Source: CAYJOG01 sp964371695 [NCBI: uncultured bacterium] (GTDB lineage Bacteria > CAYJOG01). From it: a stretch of 8,554 bases of DNA. Location: the NCBI GenBank assembly GCA_964371695.1, contig CAYJOG010000098.1, forward strand, positions 1-8,554, read 5' to 3'. Shown here piece by piece: positions 5,854 to 8,554 of the stretch; the stretch's first letter is position 1; each line of letters opens with the position of its first letter. The notes under the pieces are model-generated. The model was not told the DNA's origin. It made no database searches and saw nothing but the letters and a program-made list of their open reading frames with translations. The position numbers were made by a program, and so were the translations under genes.

Positions 5854-6858
5854 TTAACGCCCCACTGCGCCGGGCAACCGCGCCAGCAACAACGTGGCGG
5901 CGGCCAGACTGAAGGGGTCCGTGGGCAGGGCGGCCAGGGGCGTCGGAGGCTTCATGCGCAACTCTCCAAAAAGCCCTTCAAAAAAACTGGGCTGGCGGCG
6001 CAAGGGTTTCAGGAGTGGTTCCGGCCCCAGGCCCGCCAGTTCGCCGATGGCCTTCGCGGCGTCGTGGTAAGAACCGATTTCATCCACCAGCTTGACTTTT
6101 TGGGCCTGCGCGCCGGTCAGGATGCGCCCATCGGCCACGGCCTTGAGTTCCTTCATGGTCAGTTTTTTGCGGCGGCCCGCATAGACCGCGTCAATGAACT
6201 GCTGGTGTACCTCATCGCTCATGGTTTGCAGCATCTGGCGTTCTTCTTTGGTCATGGGGCGGCTGGGGTTGCCGATGTCCTTGTATTTGCCGCTGGTGAT
6301 GGTGCCGTCGGCCAGACCGATTTTCTTCAACAGTTCGCCATATTGCAGAATGGGAAAAATCACGCCGATGGAGCCGGTGAAGGTGGCCCGGTTGGCGAAA
6401 ATTCGGTCGGCGGGCGCGGCGATGTAATACCCCCCGCTGGCGGCCACGTCGGCCATGGACACCACCACAGGTTTGCGGGTGGTCTCTTTGAAACGGGTCA
6501 GCGCGGCGTGGATTTCTTCGCTGGCGGGGGCGCTGCCGCCGGGGCTGTTGATGCGAATCAGCAGGCCCTTGAGGTGGCGGTTTTTCTCTGCCGTGTGCAG
6601 CAGCTTGATGATGCCATCGCTGCCCGCCGAGGGGTCCGAAAAAGGCCCGCCTCCGCCGTCACCGCTGGTGATGACGCCCTCCACCCGCAGCACACCCACA
6701 AAATCCTTGCCGCCGGACTGGGCGATTTCCTGCTGCTCACCACCACCACAACCCTTGCCCGCACCAATCAGCGCCGCCAGCAAAAGCGTGAAGGTGGAAA
6801 AACCGATGAACAGCGCGTTGGGCCACAACGAGGGCCGAGTCGGTTTGGGATCATCCAT
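5854..6858 (-). CDS. sppA: Signal peptide peptidase SppA, short (36K) type, S49 family
   Basis: SppA is a membrane-anchored serine protease that digests cleaved signal peptides. This 334-residue protein has one N-terminal membrane anchor (about residues 14-33), then the S49 core. Visible motifs include LLIRINSPGGSAPASEEI (99-116), the nucleophile region ADVAASGGYYIA with Ser141 (136-147), FTGSIGV (160-166) and the general-base region SGKYKDIGNP with Lys193 (189-198). The 52-residue Ser-Lys spacing equals that of the B. subtilis SppA dyad (Ser147/Lys199). A Gly/Ser-rich segment (64-82) links anchor and core. It is a single-domain form, about half the length of the 67K E. coli enzyme. It heads the minus-strand operon and has no Shine-Dalgarno; TAGACT lies 7 nt before the ATG, suggesting a leaderless mRNA. 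Confidence 0.93.
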   Translation of the reverse strand: MDDPKPTRPSLWPNALFIGFSTFTLLLAALIGAGKGCGGGEQQEIAQSGGKDFVGVLRVEGVITSGDGGGGPFSDPSAGSDGIIKLLHTAEKNRHLKGLLIRINSPGGSAPASEEIHAALTRFKETTRKPVVVSMADVAASGGYYIAAPADRIFANRATFTGSIGVIFPILQYGELLKKIGLADGTITSGKYKDIGNPSRPMTKEERQMLQTMSDEVHQQFIDAVYAGRRKKLTMKELKAVADGRILTGAQAQKVKLVDEIGSYHDAAKAIGELAGLGPEPLLKPLRRQPSFFEGLFGELRMKPPTPLAALPTDPFSLAAATLLLARLPGAVGR

Positions 6859-6865
6859 GGGCGGA

Positions 6866-6871
6866 AGTCTA
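6866..6871 (-). promoter_or_regulatory. -10-like TAGACT, leaderless start of sppA operon
   Basis: TAGACT on the minus strand (four of six consensus bases) ends 7 nt before the sppA ATG at 6858, predicting a leader of 0-1 nt. The intervening TCCGCCC has no Shine-Dalgarno. No -35 element is recognisable upstream. Confidence 0.45.
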
Positions 6872-6889
6872 GCCCAAAAAGCAGGGGCT

Positions 6890-7118
6890 TCTAGAACTCA
6901 TCTCATAAATCCCTCCATGGATTTATTCGACCGCCGTGGGCGGAAATGAATTCCACCCACGAGCGCGAAAACCTGCGGGTTTTCAACCCTGCGGTTTTCG
7001 GGGCAGGCCATCCAGGCCTGCCAGAAGCCATCTCTTTGACATTCATTAGATGGCTTCTACAGCGATGCTCCGCCTTGCGCCACACGACCCGTAGCAGGGT
7101 GTTGAGAAACACCCTGCT
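6890..7118. repeat. Hairpin-rich intergenic block beside copy 2
   Basis: There is no convincing gene here. The block contains six perfect hairpins in a row: 6905-6912/6919-6926 (ATAAATCC), 6931-6935/6939-6943 (CCGCC), 6967-6973/6978-6984 (GAAAACC), 7002-7009/7015-7022 (GGCAGGCC), 7023-7033/7048-7058 (11 bp, 14-nt loop) and 7093-7103/7108-7118 (11 bp, loop GAGA). Its outer edge CTAGAACTCATC followed by a hairpin resembles the end of the neighbouring element (TTAGAACCTGTT followed by a hairpin), so it may be a truncated related repeat. A matching opposite end was not found. The open frame on the minus strand (6903-7415) runs through these palindromes and is rejected as a gene. Confidence 0.55.
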
Positions 7119-7364
7119 TAGAGCCTGTTTGAAAAGTGGGTTATGTGAAACATCGCCCACTTTGGACAGGCGCTCGTGGACATGAGTTTGCGAGGAGTCT
7201 TTCCAGATGCCCATTGGGGCATCTGGCCGAGCAAAGGCGATAGCGACCGTACCCGAAAGCCGAAACTTTAAAAAAGTTGAGGTTTTCGCCACGCCGAGGG
7301 GGCTTTGCCCCTGAAGGCGTTGGGTTTGAAAAGTCCACGATGGACTTTTCAAACAGGTTCTAAG
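7117..7364. mobile_element. Multi-hairpin repeat, copy 2 (complete, TIR-bounded)
   Basis: Terminal inverted repeats of 21 bp (7117-7137 against 7344-7364) differ at one base, and TA flanks both ends (7119-7120, 7361-7362), suggesting a TA target duplication and a 240-bp element. Internal hairpins in order: a left hairpin (GAGCCTGT 7121-7128 plus AAAGTGGG 7133-7140, pairing with 7156-7175); 7203-7212/7217-7226 (CCAGATGCCC); the GA/GA hairpin at 7254-7288; 7291-7295/7316-7320 enclosing GGGGGC-TTT-GCCCC; and a right hairpin 7325-7336/7342-7353 with loop ACGAT. No transposase is encoded, so it would need a helper in trans. TIR style and TA target recall IS5- or IS630-type non-autonomous elements, while end hairpins recall REP-like elements. 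Confidence 0.75.
7254..7288. repeat. Hairpin with tandem GA/GA internal loop (copy 2)
   Basis: Outer stem CGAAAGCC (7254-7261)/GGTTTTCG (7281-7288) contains one G-T wobble. The GA/GA internal loop is at 7262-7263 and 7279-7280. Inner stem AACTTT (7264-7269)/AAAGTT (7273-7278) has loop AAA. Against copy 1, one outer and three inner pairs change on both sides while pairing is kept. Confidence 0.7.
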
Positions 7365-7383
7365 GGGTAAACCGGTTTTGTGA

Positions 7384-7389
7384 TAAAAT
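7384..7389 (+). promoter_or_regulatory. -10-like TAAAAT, leaderless start of the 7396 gene
   Basis: TAAAAT (five of six consensus bases) ends 6 nt before GTG 7396, and an in-frame TAA at 7384-7386 rules out any earlier start. No Shine-Dalgarno is present. It lies 20 nt outside the right end of repeat copy 2. Confidence 0.45.
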
Positions 7390-7395
7390 GACACT

Positions 7396-7876
7396 GTGCC
7401 TGCTCCCAAGTCCAAAGCAAAAACGGTGATCAGAACTCAGGTTTCCGCCCCGAACGGAAAGCCGGTCACCGTGAGTGTGGGCCGTGAAGGCATCTCCAAC
7501 GTCGCCCGAAAACAGGCCCGGGATAATTGCCAAGGAGATCGGTAAAAAAGGCTTAACGGCCAGTCCCAGCCCCCCGTGGACTTTAATTTCCTTCAAACCA
7601 CTTTCTGGGAACCCTCTCTTCGGCGCATTGTTACGGAGGACTGGTTTGTCGAAGCGGCCAACATCGCCGCACGAAACGCCATTGAGGAAGACCCCTATAT
7701 CGGGGAATGGGTAGAAGATCTCGACGAAGGACCGATGTTCCTGGCCAAGGTTGAATTTGCTCCCGATGAGGATGACCTCTTTGCCGAGTTTTACGCCACT
7801 TACGTTGGTCAAGGCCGACCCAGCCGAACAACCCACCGTGTGGCTCGTGAAAGCCTTTGAGGAGCCTCCGCCATGA
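7396..7876 (+). pseudogene. Unrecognised acidic-C-terminal protein gene, broken by three frame changes
   Basis: GTG 7396 opens a 49-codon frame (MPAPKSKAKTVIRTQVSAPN...) ending at TAA 7543. The same frame resumes as a long acidic stretch to TGA 7858, including EEDPYIGEWVEDLDEGP and FAPDEDDLFAEFYAT. Skipping one base near CCCGGG (7517-7522) gives RIIAKEIGKK; moving back one at the A6 run (7544-7549) rejoins the acidic frame. Skipping one base near 7799-7802 replaces the odd tail by LVKADPAEQPTVWLVKAFEE and ends at TGA 7874. Corrected, it reads as one soluble protein of about 160 residues with a basic N-terminus and acidic C-terminus. I do not recognise the family. Either this gene is decaying or the assembly has homopolymer indels, although the other genes in the window are intact. 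The open minus-strand frame across it (7360-8049) has shadow-like content. Confidence 0.5.
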
Positions 7877-7880
7877 TCCG

Positions 7881-7949
7881 CGCCGGGGGGCTTTGCCCCT
7901 GAAAGCGTTGGGTTTATAAAGTCCACGACGGACTTTATAAACAGGCTCT
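7881..7949. repeat. Multi-hairpin repeat, copy 3 (right end only)
   Basis: Only the last two hairpins of the family remain: GGGGGGC-TTT-GCCCC inside CGC/GCG (7881-7883/7905-7907), and the perfect 12-bp hairpin 7913-7924/7930-7941 with loop ACGAC, followed by AAACAGGCTC (7939-7948). The right hairpin differs from copy 2 at two adjacent pairs, each changed on both arms. The left end is missing, and the block begins 5 nt after the last stop of the broken gene. Confidence 0.7.
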
Positions 7950-7964
7950 TCTGGATATGGCTTC

Positions 7965-7970
7965 TACAAT
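7965..7970 (+). promoter_or_regulatory. -10-like TACAAT, leaderless start of the 7977 gene
   Basis: TACAAT (five of six consensus bases) ends 6 nt before ATG 7977. An ATG at 7969 overlaps it but reads only ATG-CCC-CGA-TGA, so it is not a gene start. No Shine-Dalgarno or -35 box is visible. Confidence 0.5.
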
Positions 7971-7976
7971 GCCCCG

Positions 7977-8554
7977 ATGAAAGCGCTGAAAGGGGTGCGG
8001 GCGTTGCGTCTGTTTTTTTGCGGGGTGTTCTGCCTGGGCGCCGCGCCACTTTGGGCGGTGCCCCAGTCGTCGGGGCCGGGTCTGCAACCCATGCAGTCCT
8101 TCAAACCCAAACCCGCCCCCGCTGCCCCCGCCAAATCGCCCTCGGTGTTGCTGCCCCTTCAACCGGCCACCCAAACACCGCCTCCTGTGGCCAAAACATC
8201 CCCACCCAAGCCGCCTCCGGCAGCGGCAAAATCCATCACACCGACCGCCGTCACAAAAAAGCCCGTGGCCGCATCCAAACCCACTGCCACGGTGAGCGCT
8301 TCAGCCATCATAAAAAAACCACCCCAGGCCGCCTTGCCTCTCAGCGCCTCGGTGCGGGTAATTCCACCCAAGCCAAAGCCGTCCCCGGTGGTCATCACCA
8401 AACCTGCACCGGTCGCCGCCACGTCGCCCAAGCCTTCCATCAAGCCCTCTCCCCCACCCACCCCGCCAGTGGCCACACCCCCCCCCCCCCCGGGTACCAC
8501 CCCCCAAAAACCCCCGCCCCAACCGCCCCCCCGGGGGTTTTGGGGGGACCGGCC
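7977..8554 (+). CDS. Secreted proline/lysine-rich protein (3'-truncated by window end)
   Basis: An open frame with no stop runs from ATG 7977 off the window (192 codons seen). The N-terminus MKALKGVRALRLFFCGVFCL continues to GAAPLWA, a clear Sec signal peptide with likely cleavage after Ala27. The rest is low-complexity, dominated by Pro with Ala, Lys, Ser and Thr (KPKPAPAAPAK, PPKPPPAAAK, PPKPKPSP), a pattern typical of periplasm-spanning linkers such as those of TonB-like, SPOR-domain or other wall-associated proteins. No folded domain is visible before the end, so function is open. It is preceded by a -10-like hexamer 6 nt upstream and lacks a ribosome binding site. The last ~25 codons fall in long C runs where base calls may be wrong, so the frame after about 8478 is unreliable. 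Confidence 0.72.
   Translation, partial: MKALKGVRALRLFFCGVFCLGAAPLWAVPQSSGPGLQPMQSFKPKPAPAAPAKSPSVLLPLQPATQTPPPVAKTSPPKPPPAAAKSITPTAVTKKPVAASKPTATVSASAIIKKPPQAALPLSASVRVIPPKPKPSPVVITKPAPVAATSPKPSIKPSPPPTPPVATPPPPPGTTPQKPPPQPPPRGFWGDR
8478..8554. other. C-homopolymer tract at window end
   Basis: A run of 14 C (8478-8491) is followed by repeated C5-C7, A5 and G5-G6 runs. Although still open in the 7977 frame, the composition differs sharply from the gene before it and looks like low-quality contig-end sequence. Confidence 0.5.

Noticed and set aside
4620-5912. 430-codon open frame on the plus strand
   Set aside because: It is antisense to the PAS gene and maf, both with clear family motifs; the His/Gln-rich translation is typical of high-GC antisense shadow.
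6903-7415. 170-codon open frame on the minus strand
   Set aside because: It runs through at least eleven perfect hairpins and the whole of repeat copy 2; its sequence is repeat-derived with no protein-like pattern.
7532-7549. Shine-Dalgarno AAGGAG (7532-7537) starting a separate downstream gene
   Set aside because: No ATG, GTG or TTG occurs at a workable distance; the next GTG (7576) is 38 nt away, so the match is probably part of the coding sequence.
7360-8049. 229-codon open frame on the minus strand
   Set aside because: It spans a repeat copy, a start region on the other strand and the broken plus-strand gene. The plus strand carries the more protein-like acidic sequence and a -10/start arrangement. 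Residual doubt remains because it is uninterrupted.

Overview
The window looks like an accessory-free stretch of a high-GC, Gram-negative (diderm) bacterial chromosome. The lipid A gene lpxB fixes the cell-envelope type. The phylum cannot be fixed from sequence alone; Pseudomonadota-like is the default guess. Both window ends are C-rich and low in complexity, which suggests a contig that ends in poor sequence.

Layout. (1) 1-416 has no gene. It holds a ~280 bp element bounded by 27-nt inverted repeats. (2) 417-2011 (+) is a two-gene unit: an unrecognised multi-pass membrane protein, translationally coupled through an ATGA overlap to a fucokinase/heptokinase-like GHMP kinase. (3) 2012-2318 is a gap filled by copy 1 of a multi-hairpin repeat and two small GC-rich hairpins. 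(4) 2319-3503 (+) is lpxB. (5) 3520-6858 (-) is a tight four-gene operon converging on lpxB. In transcription order it is sppA (S49 membrane peptidase), maf (nucleotide pyrophosphatase), a two-PAS-domain protein with no output domain, and a PhnD-like periplasmic binding protein. (6) 6859-7395 is a second hairpin-dense intergenic island containing the complete copy 2 of the repeat. (7) 7396-7876 (+) is an unrecognised gene that reads as one coherent protein only across three frame changes. (8) 7881-7949 is a right-end-only copy 3 of the repeat. (9) 7977 to the window end (+) is the start of a secreted Pro/Lys-rich protein.

Two patterns cut across the genes. First, the four genes that begin transcription units without a Shine-Dalgarno sequence (417, 6858, 7396, 7977) each have a TANNNT -10-like hexamer 6 or 7 nt before the start codon. 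That is the signature of leaderless transcripts. The coupled kinase gene and lpxB instead have purine-rich ribosome binding sites. Second, the repeat family consists of successive hairpins whose loops are conserved while the stems differ by compensating changes. This suggests the folded form, as RNA or single-stranded DNA, is what is kept.

The genes share an envelope theme: lipid A synthesis, a sugar kinase that could feed a nucleotide-sugar pathway, a membrane peptidase, a periplasmic sensor-like pair and a secreted protein. That functional link is inference.
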